64,000 bases of DNA from the NCBI GenBank assembly GCA_020852175.1, contig JADZBH010000036.1:86511-150510 (forward strand), in the 5' to 3' direction. This document shows positions 41,820 through 50,678 of this stretch, one piece after another. Below the pieces are notes generated by a model, which saw only the letters and a program-made list of their open reading frames with translations, was not told the origin of the DNA and made no database searches. How positions within the stretch are numbered: the stretch's first letter is position 1; each line of letters begins with the position of its first letter. This DNA comes from Bryobacterales bacterium (GTDB lineage Bacteria > Acidobacteriota > Terriglobia > Bryobacterales > Bryobacteraceae). A program made the position numbers and the translations under genes.

Positions 41820-44104
41820 ACCGGTCTCTCCTTGTTCCCGCCGCCGTTCTCGCCGCCGCGGCGCTTGCCGGGGCCGCCGTTCCCACGCCCGAATCCCACT
41901 TCGGCCACGCGCCGGGTGCGGACCGCACCCTGATCGGCTGGAGCAAGACGGTGGACTACTTCCGGGCGCTGCCCGCGTCGAGTTCCCGCATTCTGGTGCG
42001 GGATATCGGACGCACCACGGAGGGCCGCCCCATGATCGCGGCCTTCATCTCGGCGCCGGAGAACCTGAAGCAACTCGCCCGTTACCAACAGAACCAGAAG
42101 CTGCTGGCCGACCCGCGCACCACCTCGCCCGAGGAGGCGGCCCGCATCATCGCCGGCCACAAGGCCGTGGTGATGATCACCTGCTCGATTCACTCCACCG
42201 AGGTGGGCTCCACGCACACGGCCGTGCAATTCGCTTACCGGATGCTGACCGAATCGAATCCGAAGTTCGCCGCCATCCTGAAGGATGTCATCTTTATCCT
42301 CGTACCGTCGCTCAATCCCGACGGTGTCGATATCGTCAAGAACTGGTACGGCCGCACGCTCGGCACGCCGTTTGAAGGAACCACGCCGCCCGAGTTGTAC
42401 CAGAAGTATGTGGGCCACGACAACAACCGCGACTGGTACATCTTTTCGCAGGCCGAGACGCGCAACGTGGTCACGCAGCTTCATAACGTGTGGCATCCGC
42501 AGATCGTCTACGACGTCCATCAGCAGGGGCCCTACGCCTCGCGCATGTTCATCCCGCCGTGGCTCGATCCAATCGACCCGAACGTCGATCCGATTCTGGC
42601 GCAGTCGGCCAACATGATCGGAACGGGCATGGCTTACGACCTTACCGCCGCCGGACGCAAGGGCGTGGTGATCAACGCCATTTATGACTTCTGGACGCCC
42701 GCGCGCCACTATCAGGCCTATCACGGCGGCATGCGGATCCTGAGCGAATCGGCCTCGGCGCGGCTGGCCACGCCGATGACGGTGCGTCCCGATCAGATCA
42801 GCCAGAACGCCAACGGATATCTGCCGCGGGAGCGCAGTTGGAACTACCTCGAACCCTGGCTGGGCGGTGAATGGCGCGTGGCCGACATCATGATGGACCA
42901 GATGATCGCCTGGGAGTCGTGCCTGTTTCAGGCCGCCGTGCGCCGCGCCGATCTGCTCCGCAACTTCTATGCGGTGAACCGCAACAATGCCACGCGCTCA
43001 GCGCCCAATGCTTTCATCATCTCCTCGAAGCAGCGTGATCCGGGGCTGGCGCGCAAGCTGCTGGAGACCCTTGCCTTCAGCGCCGTGGAAATCGAGAAGG
43101 CCGGCGATGTCTTTCAGGCATCGGGCACAACCTATCCGGCCGGCTCCTACATCATCCGCATGCAACAGCCTTATGGCGGCTTCGCCAAGACGCTGCTCGA
43201 ACGCCAGCAATACCCCGATCTGCGCCTCTATCCCGGCGGCCCGCCGAGGCGTCCCTACGATGTCACCGCGCAGACCCTGCCGCTGCTGATGGGCGTCGAG
43301 GTGGCGGCGGCCGGTGCGCCGTTCGAGGTGAAGAGCACGCGCGCAAGCTCCTTCAAGGATCTTCCCGCCGTGAACCAGTGGTTCCACTTCCCCGGAGGCC
43401 GCGCTCCGCGCGTGGCCATTTATAAAAGCCACATGCCGCAGATGGACGAGGGTTGGACGCGCTGGATGTTCGAGCAGCTTGGCATCGCCTACACGAGCCT
43501 GGGCAACGACGGCATCCTTGCCGGCGATTTGCATGCCCGGTTTGACGCGATTGTCTTTCCTGACCAATCGCCCGCCTCCATCCACTCGGGCTACCGCCGC
43601 GGATCCATGCCCGAGCCCTTCACCGGCGGACTCGGCGAAAAGGGCGCCGATGCCTTGAAGGCCTTCGCTGAAGCAGGCGGTTCTCTGATCTTTCTGAACG
43701 ATTCCTGCGACTACGCCATCGAACGCCTGTCGCTGCCCGTTCGCAACGCCGTCCACGGGCTCTCCTCGCGTGAATACTATGTGCCCGGCTCCTTGCTGAA
43801 TGTCCGGCTCTCCTCGCGCCACCGGCTGGCGCGAGGGCTGCCGGAAGAGATCGCCGTTTGGAACGAAGGCTCGCCCGTGTTCCAGATTCCGCAGGATGCC
43901 GCGGTGGCCAGCGTGGCGCGCTACCCCGCCGCCGGACTGCTTGCCTCGGGCTGGCTGCTGGGCGAGAAGTATGCCGCCAATCTCCATGCCCTCGTCGAGA
44001 TCCCGCGCGGCAAAGGAAAGGTGATTCTCTTCGGTATGCGCCCGCAGTACCGCGCGCAGAGCTACCAGACGATGAAACTGCTGTTCAACGCGCTGATGCC
44101 GTAG
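41816..44104 (+). CDS. Secreted M14 zinc carboxypeptidase with C-terminal amidotransferase-like domain
   Basis: 762 residues: signal peptide (MNRSLLVPAAVLAAAALAGAAVP), then an M14 peptidase domain (about 40-400) with zinc ligands His126 and Glu129 (CSIHSTEVGST) and His235 (VYDVHQQGPY), LVPSLNPDGVDIV, and DNNRDWYIFSQAET (the NR substrate carboxylate site). The C-terminal region (about 480-762) is flavodoxin/GATase-like (APRVAIYKSHMPQMDEGWTRWMFEQLGIAYTSL, GGSLIFLNDSCDYAI, GKGKVILFGMRPQYRAQSYQT). This two-domain form is common in Acidobacteria and Bacteroidetes. The catalytic Glu of helix/strand 8 was not located with certainty. Coupled to the isomerase by ATGA overlap. Confidence 0.88.
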   Translation: MNRSLLVPAAVLAAAALAGAAVPTPESHFGHAPGADRTLIGWSKTVDYFRALPASSSRILVRDIGRTTEGRPMIAAFISAPENLKQLARYQQNQKLLADPRTTSPEEAARIIAGHKAVVMITCSIHSTEVGSTHTAVQFAYRMLTESNPKFAAILKDVIFILVPSLNPDGVDIVKNWYGRTLGTPFEGTTPPELYQKYVGHDNNRDWYIFSQAETRNVVTQLHNVWHPQIVYDVHQQGPYASRMFIPPWLDPIDPNVDPILAQSANMIGTGMAYDLTAAGRKGVVINAIYDFWTPARHYQAYHGGMRILSESASARLATPMTVRPDQISQNANGYLPRERSWNYLEPWLGGEWRVADIMMDQMIAWESCLFQAAVRRADLLRNFYAVNRNNATRSAPNAFIISSKQRDPGLARKLLETLAFSAVEIEKAGDVFQASGTTYPAGSYIIRMQQPYGGFAKTLLERQQYPDLRLYPGGPPRRPYDVTAQTLPLLMGVEVAAAGAPFEVKSTRASSFKDLPAVNQWFHFPGGRAPRVAIYKSHMPQMDEGWTRWMFEQLGIAYTSLGNDGILAGDLHARFDAIVFPDQSPASIHSGYRRGSMPEPFTGGLGEKGADALKAFAEAGGSLIFLNDSCDYAIERLSLPVRNAVHGLSSREYYVPGSLLNVRLSSRHRLARGLPEEIAVWNEGSPVFQIPQDAAVASVARYPAAGLLASGWLLGEKYAANLHALVEIPRGKGKVILFGMRPQYRAQSYQTMKLLFNALMP

Positions 44105-44172
44105 GGTGCGCCGCCCCGGCTCATTTGCCCTTGCCCGCCTCGCGGACATATAGTCGATACATCTGGTTCGTC

Positions 44173-47100
44173 ATGAGATTCGCAGCCATCACGGCTCTGG
44201 GCGCCCTCGCACTGGTGTCTCCGGCCAAAACCATCGACTTTCAGAAGGACATCCGTCCGGTTCTCTCGGAAAATTGCTTCGCCTGCCATGGGCCCGACCC
44301 CAAGTCGCGCATGGTGGGGCTTCGCCTCGATCTGAAGAGCGCCGCCCTGGAGGCGCGCCCGCACGGCGCGGTCCTTGTTCCCGGCCACCCCGAGAAGAGC
44401 CTGCTCTACCTGCGCCTGGTCGAGCCCAAGGCGGCGCTGCGAATGCCGCCCGCCCACTCCCGCAGAACACTCACGCCCGAACAGATCGCCCTGATGAAGC
44501 AGTGGATCGCCGAGGGCGCTTCCTGGCCGGAACACTGGGCCTACCAGCCGCCGAAGAAGGCCGCGCCTCCCGCCGTCAGGAACGCCGCCTGGGCGCGCAA
44601 TCCCATTGACCGTTTCGTGCTGGCCAGGCTGGAAGCCGCCAGTCTCACCCCCGAAGCCGCCGCCTCCAAGCGCACGCTCATCCGCAGGGTCGCGCTCGAT
44701 CTCACGGGTCTGCCTCCCACGCCCGCCGATATGGAAGCATACCTGCGGGACGCGTCGCCGCAGGCCTACGAAAAGATGATCGACCGCTACCTCGCCTCCC
44801 CGCACTATGGCGAGCACCGCGGCCGTTACTGGCTCGACGCCGCGCGCTACGGCGACACGCACGGCATTCACGTGGACAACTATCGCGAAATCTGGCCCTA
44901 TCGCGACTGGGTGATCCAGGCGTTCAACCGCAATCTCTCCTTTGACCAGTTCTCCATCGAGCAACTGGCCGGCGACATGCTGCCCAACGCCACGCTCGAT
45001 CAGAAGATCGCCACCGGCTTCCACCGCTGCAACGTCACCACGAACGAGGCGGGCATTATTGAGCAGGAATATGACGAGATCTACGCCAAGGACCGCGCCG
45101 ACACCACCAGCGCCGTCTGGCTGGGCCTCACCGCCGGTTGCGCCACCTGCCACGACCACAAATTCGACCCCATCACGCAGCGTGATTTCTACTCGTTGGG
45201 CGCCTTCTTCCGGAACACCACCCAGCGTGTCATGGACGGCAACATTCCCGATACGCCGCCGGTTATCGTCGTTCCCCGCAAGGAGGACCGCGAGCAGTGG
45301 GCCTCGATCCGCGCCGGGCAGGCTCGCGTACGCGAAAGCATGGCCGCCGCGCGCTCGGCCGCCTCGCCCGCTTTCAACGCCTGGCTTGCCGCGCACAAGG
45401 CCGAAGCAACGCCCAGCCCGTTCGGCGCCTCCTCGGCCGTCTTCGAGGCCGATGTCGCGGCGTTGTCCCGATCGGGCGATGCCGTCACGCCCGGCCAGTC
45501 GCCCGTCGCCGGCATGCCTGCCCTTAAGTTCGCCAAGGAAGACGGCCTCGCCGTCCCCGGTGTCCGCCAACTCAAGGCCGACGAGCCCTTCTCCATTTCC
45601 ACTCATTTTTTCTTCCCCGAAGGCGAGCAGAATAACGGCCTTGCCTCCCAACTCTCCAGCTCGGGCAAGAATCGCGGTTGGTTCCTCGACGTAAGCGGCC
45701 GTCTCATCCGCATGAGGATGTACGGAGACGAGGAGAAGAACATCGAGATCCGCTCCGGCCATCTGGAGCAACTCAAGCACGGCACATGGAACCACGTCCT
45801 GTTCACTTACGACGGTTCCCGCCACCAGTCCGGCATGACGCTCTATGTGAACGGCATCGCCATCCCTACGCAGGGACGGGGCAACCAGAACGTCGAACTG
45901 CCGGGCTCCATCGGCGTGGATGCGCCTCTCACGCTCGGGAAATCATTCGAAGGCGGACTGATCTCGGATTTCCGCATCTTCAGCCGCCTGCTCAGCGAGA
46001 GCGAGGCCCGCATGATGAGCGAATGGGTGGGCATCTCCGCCGCGCTCAAGAAGGATGGCGCTTCGCTGGCCGCGCCGGACCGCGACGCCCTGCTCACTTA
46101 TTTCCTTCTCAAGGAGCACAAGCCGTTCCGCTCGCTGGTCGAGGAGCAGAACAAGCTGAACGAGGAAGCCGCCGTTATTTCCCGTCGCGGGGCGCTCACC
46201 CACGTCATGCACGAGTTGCCCGATGCCAAGCCGCATGCCTGGATTCTCTATCGCGGAGCGTATGACCAGCGCCGCGATGAGGTGCCGGCCAACACGCCCT
46301 CCTTCCTTCCGCCGCTGCCCTCCGGCCAGCCTCACAACCGCCTTAGCTTTGCCCGCTGGCTCTTCACGCAAGAAAATCCTCTCACCGCGCGCGTCACCGT
46401 GAACCGGATGTGGCAGGAGATCTTCGGCACGGGACTGGTGAAGACCGCCGACGATTTCGGCAGCCAGGGCGAGCCGCCCTCCCATCCGATGTTGCTCGAT
46501 TGGCTCGCCGTCGATTTCCGCGAGCACGGCTGGGACGTGAAGCGCTTCTACAAGCAGGTGCTGATGTCGGCCACCTACCGTCAGGCGGCCCGCGCCACGC
46601 CCGCCAAACTCGCCAAGGACCCCGACAACCGCCTGCTGAGCCGGGGCGTCCGCTTCCGCATGGATGCCGAGATGATCCGCGACTACGCACTGGCCGCGAG
46701 CGGTCTCCTGGTGCGCCAGATTGGCGGCCCCAGCGTGCGTCCCTATCAGCCCGAGGGGATCTGGGAAGCCGTGGCGATGCTTGGTTCCAACACGCGCTTT
46801 TATAAACAGGATGAGGGGGACGGCCTCTACCGCCGCTCGATGTACTCCTTCTGGAAGCGCAGCGCCCCGCCCGCGGCCATGGAGATCATGAATGCGCCCA
46901 CGCGCGAGGCCTGCACTGTACGGCGCGAACGCACCAATACCCCGTTGCAGGCGCTGCTGACCATGAACGATGTCCAGTTCGTCGAGGCCGCCCGCGTGCT
47001 CGCCGAGCATGGCATGCAGGAGAACGCCACCTGGGACGAGCAACTGGATTACATCACCACGCGTGTGATGGCCAGGCCCCTCGCCGCGCCGGAACGCGTG

Positions 47101-47280
47101 ATCGCGCGTGCCGCGTTCGACAAATTCCGCGGCTTTTACATGGCGCATGAGGCCGACGCCGAGAAACTGCTCCACACCGGCGAGCGCAAGCCCGACCCCT
47201 CGCTGCGCCAGGCTGACTTCGCCGCCATGGCCATGCTCGCCAGCCAGCTCCTGAATCTCGACGAGGTACTCAACAAATGA
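44173..47280 (+). CDS. PSD1/PSCyt1 protein with cytochrome-like and LamG domains (DUF1549-DUF1553)
   Basis: About 1,035 residues, exported. After the signal (MRFAAITALGALALVSPA) comes a PSCyt1 domain with CFACHG (Cys35, Cys38, His39), the c-type haem signature. DUF1549 follows (RNPIDRFVLARLEAASLTPEAAASKRTLIRRVALDLTGLPPTPADMEAYL; GCATCHDHKFDPITQRDFY, a second CxxCH). A LamG/concanavalin-like insert spans about 440-610 (WNHVLFTYDGSRHQSGMTLYVNG), and C-terminal DUF1553 follows (SFARWLFTQENPLTARVTVNRMWQEIFGTGLVKTADDFGSQGEPPSHP). Typical of planctomycetal and acidobacterial degradative loci. The DUF1501 gene overlaps by 4 bases. Confidence 0.93.
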   Translation: MRFAAITALGALALVSPAKTIDFQKDIRPVLSENCFACHGPDPKSRMVGLRLDLKSAALEARPHGAVLVPGHPEKSLLYLRLVEPKAALRMPPAHSRRTLTPEQIALMKQWIAEGASWPEHWAYQPPKKAAPPAVRNAAWARNPIDRFVLARLEAASLTPEAAASKRTLIRRVALDLTGLPPTPADMEAYLRDASPQAYEKMIDRYLASPHYGEHRGRYWLDAARYGDTHGIHVDNYREIWPYRDWVIQAFNRNLSFDQFSIEQLAGDMLPNATLDQKIATGFHRCNVTTNEAGIIEQEYDEIYAKDRADTTSAVWLGLTAGCATCHDHKFDPITQRDFYSLGAFFRNTTQRVMDGNIPDTPPVIVVPRKEDREQWASIRAGQARVRESMAAARSAASPAFNAWLAAHKAEATPSPFGASSAVFEADVAALSRSGDAVTPGQSPVAGMPALKFAKEDGLAVPGVRQLKADEPFSISTHFFFPEGEQNNGLASQLSSSGKNRGWFLDVSGRLIRMRMYGDEEKNIEIRSGHLEQLKHGTWNHVLFTYDGSRHQSGMTLYVNGIAIPTQGRGNQNVELPGSIGVDAPLTLGKSFEGGLISDFRIFSRLLSESEARMMSEWVGISAALKKDGASLAAPDRDALLTYFLLKEHKPFRSLVEEQNKLNEEAAVISRRGALTHVMHELPDAKPHAWILYRGAYDQRRDEVPANTPSFLPPLPSGQPHNRLSFARWLFTQENPLTARVTVNRMWQEIFGTGLVKTADDFGSQGEPPSHPMLLDWLAVDFREHGWDVKRFYKQVLMSATYRQAARATPAKLAKDPDNRLLSRGVRFRMDAEMIRDYALAASGLLVRQIGGPSVRPYQPEGIWEAVAMLGSNTRFYKQDEGDGLYRRSMYSFWKRSAPPAAMEIMNAPTREACTVRRERTNTPLQALLTMNDVQFVEAARVLAEHGMQENATWDEQLDYITTRVMARPLAAPERVIARAAFDKFRGFYMAHEADAEKLLHTGERKPDPSLRQADFAAMAMLASQLLNLDEVLNK

Positions 47281-48857
47281 GCAAGCCCTTGCATCTTCTC
47301 AGCCCCGACGACGAGGGCCACTACTCTCCCCAGGCTCACGCGTTGGATGCCCAATTGGCGCGGCGCTATGCCGAAGGCGCGCATCCCGCCGACGATCTCG
47401 CCCATCAAATGGCCCGCGAAGAGTCCCGCCGCCGCTTTTTTGGCCGTGGCGCGCGCGGCATCGGCGCCCTGGCCCTGGCCTCCCTGATGGGTGACAAAGC
47501 TCGCGCCGCCTCCGCGGACCGGCCCGCCATTGGCGGCTTGCCCGGCCTGCCCCACTTCGCGCCCAAGGCCAAACGCTGCATCTATCTTCACCTGGTCGGT
47601 TCGCCGCCCCAGATGGAGACCTTCGACTACAAGCCCCAGATGAAAGAGTGGTTCAATAAGGACCTCCCCGAGACCATCCGCAAGGGCCAGCGGCTCACCA
47701 CCATGACCAGCGGCCAAAGCCGCTTCCCCATCGCGCCGTCCATCTTCGGCTTCAAACAGTACGGCAAGTCGGGCGCCTGGGTGTCCGATCTTCTGCCTTA
47801 CACGGGCAAGATGGCCGACGATATCGCCATCATCCGCTCCATGCACACCGAGGCCATCAACCACGAACCGGCCATCACCTTCTTTCAAACCGGCTTCATG
47901 ATCGCCGGGCGTCCGTGCATCGGCTCCTGGCTCAGTTACGGTCTGGGTTCGATGAACCAGGACCTGCCAACCTTCGTCGTTCTGCAGGCCAGGCACAATC
48001 ACCCCAAGGCCAATGTGCAGGCCATCTCGGCGCGCCTGTGGAGCGCCGGCTTTCTTTCCGGCCAATACTCCGGCGTCTCGCTGCGCAGCTCGGGAGACCC
48101 GGTCCTGTTCATCAACAATCCCGATGGCGTTCCCACGTCCGTGCGGCGGGACATGCTGGACGCACTGGGCAAGATGAATGAGATCAACTTCCAGAAGCTC
48201 GGCGACCCCGAAACCAAGACACGCATCGCCCAGTACGAGATGGCCTTCCGGATGCAAGCCTCCGTGCCCGAGTTGACCGACCTGTCCAAGGAACCCGCCT
48301 CCACCTGGAAGATGTACGGCGAGGAGGCGCGCAAACCCGGCTCCTTCGCGCAGACCTGCCTGATGGCCCGCCGCCTCACGGAGCGCGGCGTCCGCTTCGT
48401 TCAGGTGTATCACCGCGGCTGGGACGTGCACGGACTGCTGCCCGAGGTGCTCCCCAGCCAGTGCAAGGAGATCGACCAGCCCTGCCACGCGCTCATTCAG
48501 GACCTGAAACAGCGCGGCATGCTCGACGATACCCTGGTCATTCTCGCTGGTGAATTCGGCCGCACCATCTATTCGCAGGGCAAGCTCACCGATACCGACT
48601 ACGGCCGGGATCATCACCCCCGCTGCTTCTCGCTGTGGATGGCCGGCGGCGGCATCAAGGGCGGCATCGTCCACGGCGAAACCGACGATTTCAGCTATAA
48701 CATCACGCAGGACCCCGTGCACGTGCGCGACTTCCAGGCCACCATCCTCCACCTGTTCGGCATCGACCACGAACGCCTGACCTACGCCTACCAGGGGCTC
48801 AACGTCCGGCTGACCGGGGTTGAACCGGCCTCGCCCGTCAAGGCGCTCCTGGCGTGA
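47277..48857 (+). CDS. DUF1501 domain protein
   Basis: 526-residue DUF1501 family member, the usual partner of PSD1 proteins. It has a twin-Arg stretch (ESRRRFFGRGARGIGALALASL), so Tat export is likely although it is preceded by about 45 residues of cytoplasmic-looking sequence. Motifs: YLHLVGSPPQMETFDYKPQM, IRSMHTEAINHEPAITFFQTGF, GSWLSYGLGS, QVYHRGWDVHG, ILAGEFGRTIYSQG, GRDHHPRCFSLWMAGGGIKGG. It differs from the 405-residue paralogue at 13437. Coupled to the upstream gene by ATGA overlap; a long inverted repeat follows the stop. Confidence 0.92.
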   Translation: MSKPLHLLSPDDEGHYSPQAHALDAQLARRYAEGAHPADDLAHQMAREESRRRFFGRGARGIGALALASLMGDKARAASADRPAIGGLPGLPHFAPKAKRCIYLHLVGSPPQMETFDYKPQMKEWFNKDLPETIRKGQRLTTMTSGQSRFPIAPSIFGFKQYGKSGAWVSDLLPYTGKMADDIAIIRSMHTEAINHEPAITFFQTGFMIAGRPCIGSWLSYGLGSMNQDLPTFVVLQARHNHPKANVQAISARLWSAGFLSGQYSGVSLRSSGDPVLFINNPDGVPTSVRRDMLDALGKMNEINFQKLGDPETKTRIAQYEMAFRMQASVPELTDLSKEPASTWKMYGEEARKPGSFAQTCLMARRLTERGVRFVQVYHRGWDVHGLLPEVLPSQCKEIDQPCHALIQDLKQRGMLDDTLVILAGEFGRTIYSQGKLTDTDYGRDHHPRCFSLWMAGGGIKGGIVHGETDDFSYNITQDPVHVRDFQATILHLFGIDHERLTYAYQGLNVRLTGVEPASPVKALLA

Positions 48858-48870
48858 GGCTCGATCATCG

Positions 48871-48923
48871 CGCCGCGGCGGAGAGAGGAGCGAAATGCTG
48901 TTTCTCCTCCAACCGCCGCGGCG
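48871..48923. repeat. Inverted repeat between convergent genes
   Basis: Arms 48871-48890 and 48904-48923 match at 16 of 20 positions (CGCCGCGGCGG core plus AGGAG) around a 13-base loop. It lies just after the DUF1501 stop and 17 bases before the end of the convergent GT2 gene. No T-run follows on either strand, so it may act as an RNA-stabilising 3' hairpin or a factor-dependent bidirectional terminator. Confidence 0.6.
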
Positions 48924-48939
48924 CTGCCGCGTCCAAACT

Positions 48940-49995
48940 CTAAGACCTGTGCGGGCCAGGATGGACTACGGCAGCCGTAAATTTTTTCGAGGCCCTCGCG
49001 CCAGACGAGCCAGGCTCGCCACCGGCGAACCATCGCGCCACCCCTGCCGCTTCGGGGCTTAACCGCGCCATGATCGCCCTTCGCTGGCGCAACGCCCCCG
49101 GCAAGGCCCTGAAAAAGTGCCAGAACGCCGGAAGCGACGACTGCTCCACCAGCAGGCACGCGCCCACCACCGCCGCATCGCGCGCCAGCGCCGCCGCCCA
49201 ACACTTGCGCCACACCGGCCACGTCAGGTTCTTCACGCGCATCAGGAAGCGGTTCTTCACCGAATGCATGTTCACCGCCGCCGGGTTCCGCCGCCGGCTC
49301 CCCGGACGCAGCGTTCGCACATGCAGCCCGCGCGCCTCGGGACGGTAGTGACACCGCCAACCAAGCAGCCGCGCCCTCCAGGCCACGTCGGCATCCTCGC
49401 GGTAGGCGAAGAAAGACTCGTCGAAGAACTGCCCCTCGACGCTCACATCCTCGATCAGTTCCCTCCTGTAAAGCGCCGCCGCCGCGCTGGCCCCGAATAC
49501 CTCGCCCGGACACCCGTAACGCCCATCGTCCGGCTCGCCCCAGCCGCGGTCGAAGTGGCGCAACTGGTCCGTGAAGACGATGCCCGTGGAGTCCAGCCGC
49601 GGCGGATCGTCCAGGCTCAGGTCCGGCTGTAGGGAAATCATCCGCCCGCAGAGCACGCCCGTGCTGGCCTCCGGCGTTTGTTCGCCCAGCAGACACTGCA
49701 AAAATCCCGGCGGCAACAACACGTCGGGATTCAGAGTCAAAACCCAGGCGGTGCTTGTCAACCCGATTGCTTGATTCTGCCCCGCCGAAAAGCCGGTGTT
49801 CAGCTTGTTGTGGACCACGCGCACACGCCCCTCGAACTCCCGCAGCACCTCCCGCGTGCCATCCTCCGACGCATTGTCCACCACCACCACCTCTTCCGGC
49901 CTGGGCTCCAGCAGCAACACCGCCTCCAGGCAGGGCCGGATGTACCACTCGCTGTCATGCGTGACGATGGTGATGGCTACTGGCAGTTGTTTCAT
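48940..49995 (-). CDS. Family 2 glycosyltransferase
   Basis: 351-residue cytoplasmic GT-A glycosyltransferase, rhamnosyl/galactofuranosyl-like. N-terminal VAITIVTHDSEWYIRPCLEAVL, nucleotide-binding VVVVDNASEDGTREVL, TGFSAGQNQAIG, a DxD-equivalent TLNPDVLLPP, FFAYREDADVAWRARLLGW (the acceptor-site EDxDLxxR motif in a slightly altered form), then a C-terminal helical tail. ATG 49995 opens the domain; a longer upstream frame overlaps the sigma promoter region. It stands alone, divergent from the ECF sigma gene; donor sugar unknown. Confidence 0.9.
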   Translation of the reverse strand: MKQLPVAITIVTHDSEWYIRPCLEAVLLLEPRPEEVVVVDNASEDGTREVLREFEGRVRVVHNKLNTGFSAGQNQAIGLTSTAWVLTLNPDVLLPPGFLQCLLGEQTPEASTGVLCGRMISLQPDLSLDDPPRLDSTGIVFTDQLRHFDRGWGEPDDGRYGCPGEVFGASAAAALYRRELIEDVSVEGQFFDESFFAYREDADVAWRARLLGWRCHYRPEARGLHVRTLRPGSRRRNPAAVNMHSVKNRFLMRVKNLTWPVWRKCWAAALARDAAVVGACLLVEQSSLPAFWHFFRALPGALRQRRAIMARLSPEAAGVARWFAGGEPGSSGARASKKFTAAVVHPGPHRS

Positions 49996-50126
49996 GACTC
50001 TCGCCGCTAAGACCTTCCACCCGCCGTTCCGGCTACACCCGCCGCGACGCACAATAATTCGCGGTCTGTAGGCGAACCGCCCGCCGTCCCGGTCTTTGTG
50101 GCGATGGACGGTGTGCAATCCTCTCT

Positions 50127-50678
50127 ATGGTGCCGTTGAGCTTGGCGGAAAAACTCACCACACTGGCCGGCGCCCGCCAACCGGGCGGGCCTCGGGAACT
50201 CGTGACGTCCCTGTTTGAAGAGGCCAGGGACGACGTCTACCGCTACCTGCTGCTCATCGGTTTGCACCCTCCGCAGGCGCAAGAGGCCACGCAGGAGGTC
50301 TTCCTTCGTCTTTACACCACTCTTGTCAAAGGCGTCGTCATCGAGAACCACCGTGCGTGGATCTTCCGCGTGGCCCACAATTACGGACTCAAGGTGCGCA
50401 CCTCGCAGAACCGGACGCAGGCTTTCGATCCGGCGTTGGAGATGAAGCTCACCTCGGCCGAACCCGGACCCGAGCGCCAGTTCGCGCAAAACGAGCGCAT
50501 GGCGCATCTCCACCGGGCCATGGAATCTCTCTCCGAACAGCAACGCCGCTGCCTGCTGCTTCGCATGGAAGGGCTGCGCTATCCCGAGATCGGCGAGGCG
50601 CTGGGCATCAGCGCCTCCACGGTGGGAGAGTTCCTGCGGCGCGCCCTGAACCGCCTGAGGAAGGCCAGCCATGAGTAA
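50127..50678 (+). CDS. ECF-family RNA polymerase sigma factor
   Basis: 183 residues. Region 2: LVTSLFEEARDDVYRYLLLIGLHPPQAQEATQEVFLRLYTTLVKG, HRAWIFRVAHNYGLKV; region 4: LHRAMESLSEQQRRCLLLRMEGLRYPEIGEALGISASTVGEFLRRALNRLRK with a classic helix-turn-helix. These match the standard ECF layout. It overlaps its putative anti-sigma gene by 8 bases and is followed by a TonB receptor, the order expected for a unit responding to envelope or nutrient signals. The promoter probably lies within the 131 bases shared with the divergent GT2 gene. Confidence 0.94.
   Translation: MVPLSLAEKLTTLAGARQPGGPRELVTSLFEEARDDVYRYLLLIGLHPPQAQEATQEVFLRLYTTLVKGVVIENHRAWIFRVAHNYGLKVRTSQNRTQAFDPALEMKLTSAEPGPERQFAQNERMAHLHRAMESLSEQQRRCLLLRMEGLRYPEIGEALGISASTVGEFLRRALNRLRKASHE

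Noticed and set aside
44062..45825. Long open frame (587 codons) on the minus strand
   Set aside because: Antisense to the PSD1 gene, whose domains and CxxCH motifs are unambiguous; low-complexity Gly/Asp/Arg-rich product with no recognisable domain.
47136..48770. Long open frame (544 codons) on the minus strand
   Set aside because: Antisense to the DUF1501 gene; product is Gly/His/Leu-rich without domains.
48788..49948. Second minus-strand frame over the GT2 gene
   Set aside because: Out of frame with the GT2 domains; product is low-complexity Gly/Arg.
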